Shown one piece after another: positions 44,701-53,061 of a DNA stretch of 64,000 bases; position 1 is the first letter of the stretch, and every line of letters begins with the position of its first letter. Source of the DNA: Siphonodentalium dalli (taxonomy: Eukaryota; Mollusca; Scaphopoda; Gadilida; Siphonodentaliidae). A program made the position numbers and the translations under genes. The stretch spans positions 27,163,141 to 27,227,140 of the forward strand of contig CP136065.1 in NCBI GenBank assembly GCA_032622095.1, given 5' to 3'. Below the pieces are notes generated by a model. That model searched no databases, was not told the DNA's origin, and was given only the letters and a program-made list of their open reading frames with translations.

Positions 44701-47582
44701 GATTTAAACTGTTTTGTATATTCGTACGTTTATTTGATACACTCAGTCACTCGGTAAGACAATCAGCCGCTCATTTTGCTCGCACTATTGTGTATTGGCA
44801 ATACAGTTCACGGAGATTGTCGATTGCCATTTGTTTGCAGATTGACAGTCACATATCGCCTCCCGTCATTAACCTCGCATCGCGGTAAAGTCACCGCGTT
44901 TTACGCGGTGCATTACCGCATGTCACAGCGGTACTAGCATTCGTTACTGTTGGTAATGCGGTGGTACCGGGAACGTTCCGGTGGTACTGCGGTACCACAC
45001 GGTAGTGCAACTGCGAATCGGCGGTATCACGCGGTATTACACCGCGGTACTAACGCATGTACACCTCGTTAAAGCAGGTCGCTTACTGTGAGCAGTGCTG
45101 TATATAGTTTCTCCTGTTCATTTCTAAAAGTATACAATTGAATGTATAATGTAAGCATCAAATTTCAAATCACGGCTTCATGAAATCACTGACATAAAGT
45201 TTCTCACCTTTTATAGGTTTGTCTTGCAAGGACCATGGAGTTTCAGGATGAGCCCAAGTTGAAGGTGTCCTCAATCTCCAAGGCTTTTTCTGAAAGAAAA
45301 CAAGGCACAATATTGACTTCTATCAATAGCATATTAACTTAATTTACTGTACTGCATTTATGAGCATGTTGGTATAGTAACACAATTTCATGACCTATTT
45401 TCTCAAAACTTGAAGGCACTATAATGATACATTAGACAGAACTTACCTTATATTATTCACATGGCATAATTATGTTCAAAAAGTTTGGCCAAATAAACTG
45501 TTTTTTTACCATATTTGAACAAGAAATTGGCAATTGGTCAATTTGACCACATGAACCATGCTTGTGAAATATGAACCTGGTCTAGTGGTTGATCCATTAA
45601 CCCTTTACCCAACAAACCGGCCAAAACCGGCCAAATAAAGCTTCAACAGCCTAAAATATCTTCGGTCTGTCTCAATAGAACCATACAAATATGGATATCA
45701 TTGGAACCGGCTACTTGACCACATTGTGATAGTTACAGTTATGCCCTGTGCCTATGCATTCTCTTATATATGCGAGTCGACCATAGGTCGCCTCGCATAT
45801 ATAAGAGAATGCATTGGCCTAAAAAAAATCTTTTTGTTAACACTTTTTACCATTTTTTCTTACATTCTTTAACAATTTTATAATTTTTAATGTGTTAAGC
45901 CAATGCATTCTCTTATATATGCGAGGCGACCTATGGTTGGGTAAAGGGTTAATCATTGCATGTATGTCACATAATGTGGATGCATGCTGGACTAATTCAT
46001 AATGGGTGGCGTTATTGTAGTGCAGGGCGTTAAGAGAATATGTGCTTTATCAAACTTTTCAATACTGACCTGACCGAATGTTCCTATATAATGTCCATCT
46101 AGGTTCCACAGCCGGGCAGTTTTATCTGTAGAAGCACTGACAATGAACAAACCATCTGTGTGGTTTATGAAATCTACGCTAACGATAGCTGAGTCATGAG
46201 CCCTCCATATACCTTCCAACTGCGGCTTGGTCCTTATTTTCTGGAAAAAGATTCATGGAGTAGATATATTTGGGGCAATAAAAATTATAATGAAATTATA
46301 TCTATCAAACATGCTATAAATTACCATTTGTTAAAATCGAGCACACCAACTTGCTACACTTGCCATAAACTTTATATGGACTTACATGAGTGGGATCTAA
46401 AGTACATCTGAAAACTTATACCTATTGTCTGAAACAATATTATAAGTAGTCTGCAGTAGTAAAAGCAGCTAAATCTAGAGCATGCACAAATCACACAGTA
46501 ACTTACCTGGCAGTCAGGAAATGATGATAATAATACTGTGATGGTTTAATTTTGGATGAGAAAAATGATGAATCTTCTAATACTGGAAGAGTAAATTTAC
46601 TTAAGAAAAGAATGTAGTGAGCAAGCCTGCAAATAGCGTGTCTGTCATTTGCAGAATGAGGTCCCCAGAGGGTGAATTTAGTAACGCTACCCCGCATAGC
46701 AGGCTAGCATCACTAAATTCACCCTCTGGGGACCTCATTCTGCTTAGGCCCTCAACTGCTATGGCAGACCTAGGATCAAATTGAAGTTCCCCAGTTGAAG
46801 TTGGTGACGTTCACCCATTGGGCGTCTCGATTATGGATTTTATCTTCTGCAAATTAGGGGATATAGAAACTTCCCAGATGGGAAAACGTAACTAAAAACA
46901 ATGTTAATTTGATACCATAGATACTTCCCAGAAGATAAGGCCTAAGCAGAATGAGGTCCCCAGAGGGTGAATTTAGTGATGCTAGCCCGCTATGCGGGAT
47001 AGCGTCACTAAATTCACCCTCTGGGGACCTCATTCTGCAAATGACAGACACGCTATTTGCAGGCTTGGTAGTGAGTGTGTGTTATTGGGGGATATGGTGC
47101 TGTGGTCATTGGGGCACATCGTGAAGCATCGTCTCACCAATAACACACACACCCACTACATTCATTTCTTATATTTATACAGCTTTTTGATGATCTATTC
47201 CCATACAAAAGTGCATCCTTATTAGGTCAGATTTGTGATGTTGTGGTCGTGATACGGTCTGTGTTTTATTCGGGTATGAAAAAGGGTGACCAAATTGGCA
47301 GTTGACCAATCACCGAACATGATTTAGTGTAACACAGACAGACTATGTAAATATTGCCTGATGAAAACTTGAGCACTCTGGATATTAAATTAATACTACG
47401 AAACACGACTATTCTAGCTTGATTTTCAGTACTCACTTGATCTCTACACTTCGTACAGTAGTTGGAAATATTCCATGTCTGTATGAAACCCTGAGTATCT
47501 CCAGTTATCAGCAGACTACAGTTAGGCTTGGAACACATTGCCAGAATTGACTCATCTTTAGCATCAGGTGCATAAAAGTAGC
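32467..47582 (-). CDS. WD-repeat protein, WDR49/WDR64/EFCAB8-like, C-terminal part
   Basis: Six minus-strand exons, in transcript order: 47582-47437, 46240-46070, 45289-45208, 42443-42331, 33381-33235 and 32739-32467 (TGA stop). All have AG/GT sites on the minus strand and mutually consistent phases, giving about 309 residues. The first two encode WD40 blades (LLITGDTQGFIQTWNIS; FIVSASTDKTARLWNLDGHY followed by IGTFGQ). Then come TWAHPETPWSL, an acidic linker, TFLGVKVEDHLIRMKEGRQ, GKICSPYHALITP and a Ser/Lys-rich tail. GHYxGTFGQ, the TW-HP-TPW block and the LGVKVE/SP-HAL blocks together point to the WDR49/WDR64/EFCAB8 group; I cannot choose among them. N-terminal blades must lie upstream (higher coordinates), but I found none between 47583 and 64000. 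Confidence 0.82.
33235..33381 (-). CDS. WD-repeat gene exon (LGVKVEDHL / SPYHALITP)
   Basis: Acceptor (tgaaattgcag) above 33381, donor GTGAGT below 33235, 147 nt, 49 residues, phase 0 both ends. The peptide starts TFLGVKVEDHLIRMKEGRQ and ends YGKICSPYHALITP. Both blocks recur near the C-terminus of the WDR49/WDR64/EFCAB8 group. It is separated from the previous exon by an intron of about 9 kb loaded with MITEs. Confidence 0.85.
33615..33694. mobile_element. Small TTAA MITE with CACATTGACTGCC ends
   Basis: TTAACACATTGACTGCCGAC at left, CTGGCAGTCAACGTGTTAA at right. Only about 80 bp. Its centre, GCACGAGTTAACTCGTAGC, includes an inner TTAA. Shares its right TTAA with the next element. Confidence 0.75.
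33691..34054. mobile_element. TTAA MITE with AGGGGTACTGTAC ends
   Basis: TTAAAGGGGTACTGTACTCT at left and GTGTACAGTACCCCTTTAA at right. The arms pair over most of the 364 bp (CTCCTTTTATACTCGACAGA with CTGTTGAGTATAAAAGGAG; GAGCCATGGATTAGTGCAAA with TTTGCACTAATCCATGGCTC). Confidence 0.85.
34097..34241. mobile_element. TA-flanked MITE, TACAGTAATGCCC family
   Basis: TACAGTAATGCCCTAATTAA at left, TTAATTAGGGCATTACTGTA at right. Nested in the element at 33473-34481; part of one arm is deleted. Confidence 0.8.
34577..35006. mobile_element. Long-TIR element, GAATGAGGTCCCCAGAGGG family
   Basis: GCCTGTCTGTAATTTGCAGA at left, TCTGCAAATGACAGGC at right. The inner blocks CCCAAATTGGCAGATGACA and CATTTGAGAACTTCAATCTG are intact. 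A full-length example of the family. Confidence 0.75.
35325..35690 (-). repeat. Dispersed repeat, two units of about 175 bp
   Basis: CAGATAAACAAAGATGAATA at about 35338 and CAGATAAACAAAGACGAATA at about 35512 start two similar units. Both contain ACTCTAGAAC and GAACATCCATA.CAAATTTCAT. Related, in the opposite orientation, to 27920-28200. Confidence 0.7.
35770..35984. mobile_element. TTAA MITE, AGTGCCAAG family, near-perfect palindrome
   Basis: TTAACCCTTTCAGTGCCAAG to TTGGCACTGAAAGGGTTAA. The two arms, each about 100 bp, pair almost completely around ATAGCTCTTAGAGCTCTTTC. Piggybac-like TTAA target. The arms also match the degraded copy at 1006-1183. Confidence 0.85.
36281..36549. mobile_element. 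TTAA MITE, CATGA family, two hairpins
   Basis: TTAAAACCATTTCATGACAG at left, CAGTCATGGAAGGATTTAA at right. Both hairpins are well kept (loops CCCATAGGGAGCC and CTCCCTATGGGAG). Lies in the long intron of the WD-repeat gene. Confidence 0.75.
36550..37900. other. Intron of the WD-repeat gene, nothing recognised
   Basis: AT-rich. A G+C-richer patch at about 37330-37440 has no splice-framed exon or motif that I recognise. Confidence 0.35.
37902..38162. mobile_element. TTAA MITE, CATGA family, eroded ends
   Basis: TACTTTCATGATGGGAGCTG at left, CAGTCATGGAAGGGTTTT at right, so the TTAA is lost on both sides. Two hairpins are present. Confidence 0.7.
38265..38382 (+). repeat. Tandem duplication, about 58 bp
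   Basis: Two copies of a segment containing CTGAGTATCCATCA.CTCAG and TCGAATCCATGT, starting near 38265 and 38323. Confidence 0.7.
38390..39890. other. Intron of the WD-repeat gene, nothing recognised
   Basis: AT-rich with a short G+C-richer patch near 39240-39380 (GTGACGTCATGATG). No exon or repeat family identified. Confidence 0.35.
39895..40130 (-). repeat. Dispersed repeat ending in a TATC microsatellite
   Basis: A G+C-rich short hairpin (TTCCGCGGCTTTGCCGCGG, about 39936-39957) at one end and (ATCT)n at 40105-40130 at the other. Read on the minus strand, a simple tail after TTTATTTAAAAG suggests an inserted repeat of unknown class. Confidence 0.35.
40797..40936. mobile_element. MITE-like element with AGAACTGCACAGGC ends
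   Basis: AGAACTGCACAGGCAGGTGAA at left pairs with TTCACACGCCTGTGCAGTTCT at right over about 20 bp. No clear target duplication. Confidence 0.6.
41250..41625. mobile_element. Long-TIR element, GAATGAGGTCCCCAGAGGG family
   Basis: AAGCCTGAGTTTAGTGTGCT at left; AATGACAGGCACACAAAATC then AGGCGTG at right. The left arm has lost its CCCCAGAGGG hairpin; the inner blocks are intact. Confidence 0.7.
41944..42204. mobile_element. TTAA MITE, CATGA family, two hairpins
   Basis: TTAACCCTTTCATGGCGGGAA at left, CTAGTCATGGAAGGGTTAA at right. It lies 126 bases downstream (on the minus strand) of the donor of exon 42443-42331. Confidence 0.75.
42331..42443 (-). CDS. WD-repeat gene exon (acidic linker)
   Basis: Acceptor (ttttatcag) above 42443, donor GTAAAG below 42331, 113 nt. 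It completes an Asp codon and ends in phase 0. The peptide is strongly acidic (DEENNNIAIEEDVDETEEND) and then LDEPIGDYRSLVKSIPDE. No motif is recognised, but phase and splice sites fit both neighbours. Confidence 0.75.
43205..45085. mobile_element. 1.9-kb element with ACCGC-rich termini
   Basis: Left end TAAGCTACCTGTTTAACGAG and right end CTCGTTAAAGCAGGTCGCTTA are imperfect inverted repeats. The next about 200 bp at each side is packed with ACCGC (left) or GCGGT (right) motifs, for example ACCGCGGTG, TACCGCATT, GTACACCGCG and GCGGTACTA. The AT-rich middle (about 43500-44870) has only short frames with no transposase motif. It sits in the intron between exons 45208 and 42443. Confidence 0.7.
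45208..45289 (-). CDS. WD-repeat gene exon (TWAHPETPW block)
   Basis: Acceptor (ttctttcag) above 45289, donor GTGAGA below 45208, 82 nt, phase 0 in, one base out. The peptide is KKPWRLRTPSTWAHPETPW then SLQDKPIK. The PW-x-L-x-P-x-TW-x-HP-x-TPW arrangement follows the final blade in the WDR49/WDR64 group. Confidence 0.85.
45597..45952. mobile_element. TTAA MITE, CCCAACA family, reversed and shortened
   Basis: TTAACCCTTTACCCAACAAA at left, GGTTGGGTAAAGGGTTAA at right. Reverse orientation relative to 22414-22803. The second hairpin is cut off within its loop and joined directly to the end. Confidence 0.8.
46070..46240 (-). CDS. WD-repeat gene exon (WD40 blade and GHYIGTFGQ)
   Basis: Acceptor (tttttccag) above 46240, donor GTCAGT below 46070, 171 nt, 57 residues, phase 0 both ends. 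It begins KIRTKPQLEGIWRAHDSAIV and ends KTARLWNLDGHYIGTFGQ. The AHDSAIVSVDF and STDKTARLW pattern is a textbook WD40 blade, and the trailing GHYIGTFGQ is typical of the WDR49/WDR64 group. Confidence 0.9.
46622..47067. mobile_element. Long-TIR element, well preserved
   Basis: CAAGCCTGCAAATAGCGTGT at left, ACACGCTATTTGCAGGCTTG at right, almost perfect. Each arm folds into its own hairpin around GCTAGC..CGCTATGCGGGATAGC. The centre carries CCCAGTTGAAGTTGGTGACG and GGGGATATAGAAACTTCCCA blocks. Best reference copy of the family here. Confidence 0.8.
47437..47582 (-). CDS. WD-repeat gene exon (WD40 blade)
   Basis: Minus-strand acceptor (tttattccag) above 47582 and donor GTGAGT below 47437; 146 nt. 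It starts with two bases completing a Gly codon and ends in phase 0. The peptide YFYAPDAKDESILAMCSKPN continues CSLLITGDTQGFIQTWNISN and ends CRDQ, a WD40 strand set with the W in QTWNI. The ATG of the longer open frame at 47610 is intronic. Confidence 0.83.
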
Positions 47583-48430
47583 CTGGAATAAATGAGATAT
47601 TTAGAGCCAAATTAAAGTGTAGTATTCCAGCTTACATTTAAAAGATCTTACGTAATCATCAACATATATATCAGCCAAGTGTTTATCTGTGTGTGTCTGT
47701 CAGTTTGTAACTATATTGCACTTTTGGCGCATTTAAAAATATATCACCCTCATATCCGATTGCAAAAAATTTTGACAATGTGCTATGGCCCATCTTAAAA
47801 TACAACACATAAAATTTCAGACAAATCATTCAAGACGACCTGAAATACAACACATTTGCCAATCAAGGCAATATTTTTCCTGATATACTGTATAGTGCCG
47901 CGTTTTTACTCATGCCCGCTATTAGACCCACCCGAAATTTTCAGACATTGGAAAATGGTAAGTTTAATCACCGTGTCCTTTGACGATGTCATAGATGAAG
48001 ACGATTTTCACACGATTTTCCTGCATGTCATGTTTGTCACCCATCAATTTTGATGGGCAATCCCCTCATGTAGATAATAACCATTATAGTACATCAGCCA
48101 CGTGGTAAAAATTAGCTCGCCGGTACCAACCTTGGTGGCAAATTCTCAATGCATTTTTTTGAATGATTGTTGTGTTTTCTACCAGGAAATATATGATAGC
48201 AAGTCTGTATCGGTAGCTTTCATTGGGAATAGTGACTCAAAAGTTATCAACTCTCTTGGCAGTCGCTTGAGCGTTGACGTTTGGGGTAGGGTTAAGACTT
48301 GCCGACATGAGTTCGTGATTTCGTCACGATACCTCTAGTAATTACAATTTTGAATTGAGAACAAACCAAGCAATAAAATGGTAGTAGATAATTAGTCAGA
48401 CACATACCCAGGGTAATCAGTAGTGGTCTC
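47583..48430. other. Upstream intron of the WD-repeat gene (inferred), nothing recognised
   Basis: Lies above the first visible WD-repeat exon on the minus strand. The plus-strand frames at 47856 and 48102 show no known motif. Confidence 0.35.
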
Positions 48431-48437
48431 AAATGAC

Positions 48438-48460
48438 GGGGGGGGGGGGGGGGGGGGGGG
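48438..48460 (+). repeat. Poly-G run
   Basis: Twenty-three consecutive G, followed by TGGGTGAAC. Confidence 0.9.
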
Positions 48461-48783
48461 TGGGTGAACAAGCCGCTGATCGAGCAAGGTATATATCGAC
48501 ATAATTGGTAGCTATCTGCTGTTGCATGGCTTATTCAAATCGACTGCACCAAGCATTGCATATTTGTAACTTTCAATAAAAGTTTAATTGCGACACCAAG
48601 CAATGATTAATTAAGATAAAGGTAGTTGAATATTGATAACCAACCGCGAATACATGCATGATGGCTTCTAAAGTGGCCGCCATAGATGTCGATAAATAGT
48701 CACTCCAATCAGTATATCATAAACGAGAGTGAGACACAAATGCACACATATGCATTATAGTTAAATGTTTTTACGTTAACAAC

Positions 48784-48840
48784 TTTGTTCCATTACAATT
48801 AAGGGGAGTATTACTCCCCTTAATTGTAATGGAACAAACT
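48784..48840. repeat. Perfect short palindrome beside the gap
   Basis: TTTGTTCCATTACAATTAAG continuing GGGAGTA pairs with its own reverse complement ending GGAACAAA, with essentially no loop. It ends five bases before the run of N. Confidence 0.85.
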
Positions 48841-48844
48841 GTAT

Positions 48845-48944
48845 NNNNNNNNNNNNNNNNNNNNNNNNNNNNNNNNNNNNNNNNNNNNNNNNNNNNNNNN
48901 NNNNNNNNNNNNNNNNNNNNNNNNNNNNNNNNNNNNNNNNNNNN
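48845..48944. other. Assembly gap (100 N)
   Basis: Exactly 100 unknown bases, the usual placeholder for a gap of unknown size. Frames crossing it are meaningless. Confidence 0.98.
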
Positions 48945-48989
48945 CGAATCAAAAACTTTTTACCCCCGAGCCAAGAAAGTAGTAATTTG

Positions 48990-49760
48990 TGAGCGTTAGT
49001 TCGGATATTTAATAACGACTGTGTTAGTTGTTGTAAACGACCATAATTAAGATGGATAGCAAAACCAGCATTTTTGCTCCTGAATGTCGCATACAGATAC
49101 TGGCTATTTCTCAATTACCCTCTGGTTCGGGGGGGGGGGGGGGGATTTTCCGGGCACGTATGCCATTTCAATGGGACCAACAAACATTTTTTTCCGCAAC
49201 TCAAATTTGTTTTTCCCTGCAAGTCTTTTTGACAGTTTTGCAATGAGTTTAGCTTAAAACACCTCAGAATGTCAATATTAACATAAATGAAAAATTTCAT
49301 GATGATCAGACAAAAAGTATAGCCTGTAGCCCATGCTAATGGATTGAATTTTGAAATCCAAGATGGCCGCTGGCGGCCATGTTTTTTTAGGCCGAATGAC
49401 CCCAAAATGACTCGTCCTATTTACATGACAATATTGACATCCATGACAAATAGTATGCACAGACATTCATATACAGCTGTTTACAGTGAATTCCCCCCCG
49501 CAAATTTATGATTTAATGTTAACGGGGTGGGTGTCCAAAAATGGTCGGGAAAAAACTGCTGAAAACGGAACAAATTTTGGACGCGGGGGGTGGGTGGTCC
49601 CAACAAGAGTCGAAAGGGAAAAAATCAGCATACGTGCCTGAATTTTTTTCTGACCCCCCCCCCCCCCCCCCCCCCCCCCCCGTCTGGTTAGGCAAAAATC
49701 GCGAAAATGACAAATTTAGAAATTATAACGGTAGGATTTCTTAACATCATAGTTTTTCCC
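48990..49760 (+). repeat. Segment paralogous to the minisatellite's left flank
   Basis: TAATAACGACTGTGTTAGTTG and CATAATTAAGATGG here match TAATAATGGCTGTGTTGGTT and CATAATTGAGATGG at about 52840. GCATACAGATACTGGCT matches TCATACATAAACTGGCT. TTAGAAATTATAACGGTAGG matches TTAGAAAATATAACGGTAC just before the 29-bp array. This copy carries the insert at 49128-49682 and no array. Confidence 0.7.
49128..49682. mobile_element. Element with poly-G/poly-C ends and 7-bp target duplication
   Basis: The left end is C followed by 16 G, then ATTTTCCGGGCACGTATGCC. The right end is GCATACGTGCCTGAATTTTT, TTCTGACC, a run of 28 C in all, then G. GGCACGTATGC is shared in inverted orientation. TCTGGTT occurs directly outside both ends (49121-49127 and 49683-49689). 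The paralogous segment near 52990-53020 lacks the insert. No open frame of note. Confidence 0.7.
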
Positions 49761-50445
49761 CACCAGCAAATGGTCAGTGGTCATACAGAAAAAAGGTTGT
49801 ATTTGGACACAATTGTTGACATACACGAGTGGTGTATCATGTTTATTCTGTATAGATTCTATTAAATATTATCATTCGGTCAGACCGTGCTTTTGACTGA
49901 TGGCTGTTAGCTTGATGACTTGACTTTTGTCGAGTCGATGAAATCGATGATGTCTTGGTGTCCATAATCTGCCAAATTCCCTTACTGTTTTTCCCCCGAA
50001 AATCTCGTAGTGTCATGAACAAGAGATTGTCAATAAATTAGAAAGGGGAACCTATAAGTTTCTGGCTAAATTCCCAAAGTTCAATACATAAATTCATGTT
50101 GCTTCATTTTCTTAAAATCCGTTTTTTTTTGCAAAGCAATCTTTGACACACTAATCAACTCAGATTAAACGACTAATGATCCGACTTTCCACGGGTAATT
50201 TACCGGAGAATAAGGAAATAAAATCTAGGACAAACGGTAAAGTGCGAAAAAAAAAAACAAACAAAAAACGAAGTTATACAACGGGTTTCCACAACGTCAA
50301 TCGCTGACAATACTGTTAAAGATTGATTATCTCTTCATATAACAATTTTGAAATAGTTTCGTGGGTATAAAATAATAAATATAAATTGAAGACCCATGTC
50401 CGGAAACGCTTCTATCAATTAATATTGACTTTATTTTTAGAATTA

Positions 50446-50466
50446 TCCTCTCTCTCTCCCTCCCCT

Positions 50467-50527
<61 letters not shown>

Positions 50528-50573
50528 CTCACTCTCTCTCTCTCTCTCTCTCCTCTATCTCTCTATCTCTCCA
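50446..50573 (+). repeat. (CT)n microsatellite
   Basis: About 125 bases of CT dinucleotides with a few CCT and CTAT interruptions. An open frame through it reads only Ser-Leu repeats. Confidence 0.95.
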
Positions 50574-50579
50574 TAGTTG

Positions 50580-51120
50580 TATATTTCATTACTTCATTGC
50601 GTCTTTTTCGGGTTACAGTATTCTCGTAGAAAGGTAGTTCCTATATTAATCGACAAATTTCTATAACAAGGAAACATTCAAAAGCGAATAACATTATGTG
50701 CATTTTGGAGCGCAGACCGCCATGTTGCTTTAAATCATAGCTTTCACAATAAACTGATTATGATTCCGATTCAGCATTCTGATCATTCAAACATGACAGA
50801 CGATAGCTGAGATCTAAATTGGTAGATGCGTTTTCACTCTAACGGCGGTAACTCTACAAACGCGTGAATGGACGATACGCGTTACATGGGACATCACTTC
50901 CCCATGGTGGTTCTCGAGCAGAGCAAAGATCATTCACATCTGACCGATGATACTGAGTTACGGACGAAAGGAAACTTGTCATTGTTATCAAAAGTCTCAA
51001 GCGAAGTATAGTTTCAATGTTACGTGATTGGGTTATTTATGACTACGAACAAATATTTAGAGGCGTCGACGTTAAACGTATAAATTTCAACCTCCATTGT
51101 TGAAAAATACATTTGTTTGC
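50580..51120. other. Nothing recognised
   Basis: Slightly higher G+C at 50800-50960 but no exon-like splice frame or motif seen on either strand. Confidence 0.35.
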
Positions 51121-51123
51121 CCT

Positions 51124-51399
51124 TTACCCTTCCATGACTGGAGTTTCCTGATTATTCGTGACCTGTGTCAATACATTCTATTATATAGCGAGTCTCTCAT
51201 ATAGGGAGTCTCGTATATACAAGAGAATACATTGGCCTAACAATATTTACCTTGACTTTGTCAGCCAATGCATTCTCTTATATATGCGAGTCTACCATAG
51301 GGAGCCTCGCATATATGAGAATACATTGGCCTAACAATATTTACCTTGACCTTGTAAGCCAGCTACAATAGCGCAGCTCCCGCCATGAAAGAGATTTAA
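51124..51399. mobile_element. TTAA MITE, CATGA family, reversed
   Basis: TTACCCTTCCATGACTGGAG at left, CCGCCATGAAAGAGATTTAA at right. Orientation is opposite to most copies (GGAGTTTCCTGA block at left). Two hairpins, plus a repeated CTAACAATATTTACCTTGAC spacer. Confidence 0.7.
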
Positions 51400-52810
51400 T
51401 GTTCATTTTTATTTTAAATAAATAAATAGGAAACAAATATAAACTACAAGTCAATTCGGCATTCGACCCAATGGATAGAGTAGTTTGTATCACTGTAATA
51501 ATTACCATTAACCCAGTAGAAAACGAAGATGGTACACAATTGGAGAGTGGACAGTTGCCTTATACATGTATGTCATCCACACACGAAAATGAGAACGGTT
51601 TTACCGTTCTCTGCCAAATGTGCATGCCACTTATTTGGTGATATTTTAACGGCAAAAGGTATGCTCCAATCGCCTGCAAACCGGAGTCAGGGCAAACCAG
51701 TACGTCACCTCAAGCCTGGTTTATGTGGTCCTGCTAATTGGTTATGATGCTGGATTTTCCTGCTGAATAGTTAAGTTGCTGATAGGGTAAACCGACGATG
51801 TTAAGAAAAAGTACCGTCGTTTTCTTTAAAGACCGGGCGGCGTTGGCGTTGGGTTAGTCAGACTCCGACCTGGTAATATGGCTAATGCCATATCACTAAG
51901 TTCCAATGGATCTAGCGGTGGGTATGCTGTAAAAATATTCACCCTCCGTCAAAAACCGCCATAAACAGAAAGAATAGTAAAATATAGACAGACTTATACA
52001 ATAAGAAATATGACATAAACAGTATGTTATTGTCAATTTGTTTTCCTTTGTTATGTAAACAAAAAGCAAAAAACGTTACGTTACCTGGCTTTTGTTTAGA
52101 TCCGGATATGGTAAACATAAAGAGCGTTATTTGTTACTGTTTTCCTGATATGGAAATAATAAAGAGCGCTTATATCATTTGTATGTGATTAACCAATAGA
52201 ATTGCGCTGTGTCATGTAAACAGAAGTCCAACTTCTGAAACACAAGCAGGCTCTTGTTTACATACACAATCGTACGTCTTGACGACAATATACTATTTAC
52301 GCACTGATTATATTTGGCATATGAACAAAACTATATATATTTTAAATATTCCTTCTGTTTTTGAATGAATATGAATATGAAGGCCGCCCGTGCCTTTAAA
52401 GTTGTCATTTTCGAGGTGTTTTGGTGATCTGAACAAATAGAACAAATGTATAAAACATACAAATCATATATATTGTGAAATATTTTAAAGGCCCATTTAA
52501 TTTTCTAGTCGCCGATTATTTTTTATAGTGCCTTGATTTACGGTTTCAATAACCAATCTATGCCATAAAATATAACTAAAAAAATATAATTCATCACCAG
52601 TTGAAACATCTGTGTCTCAGTAGATGCCATAGAGAAATAGAAAACAGCTGAAATCATACAGGTTCCCCCCCTTTAATGGCTCCCAGAATGCAACAACAGA
52701 ATTCAAACTAAAATTTATTTTCAATGGAAGGGGAATAACTCTATATCTTAATGTTTTGGCTCTTCCTCTTTCAATTGGTATGTAATATGGCATATATTTT
52801 ATATAAAAGA
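51400..52810. other. Nothing recognised
   Basis: Low-copy-looking sequence without recognised exon, RNA gene or known repeat. The open frames at 51529 and 52617 (minus) show no motif. Confidence 0.35.
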
Positions 52811-53061
52811 TCTTGGATTCGAATATTAAGTGGGCCATTAATAATGGCTGTGTTGGTTGTTGCTAACCGGTCATAATTGAGATGGTTATTCCAGTCGGTT
52901 TGCAAACACCAGCGCCACCAATATTATACTATATAATTATGTTCTTAAATGTTTCATACATAAACTGGCTTTTGCTCAAATCGCTTCCGTTATTAAAACA
53001 CCCCATACATGACAACTTTAGAAAATATAACGGTACTATTTCTTAACAGCATCGCTTTGCC

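Noticed and set aside
48776-49114. Open frame across the N run
   Set aside because: It spans 100 unknown bases and a palindrome, with no recognisable motif on either side.
49519-49744. Proline- or glycine-run proteins
   Set aside because: Translations of the poly-C/poly-G end of a mobile element.
50386-50637. Ser/Leu-repeat protein
   Set aside because: Translation of the (CT)n microsatellite.
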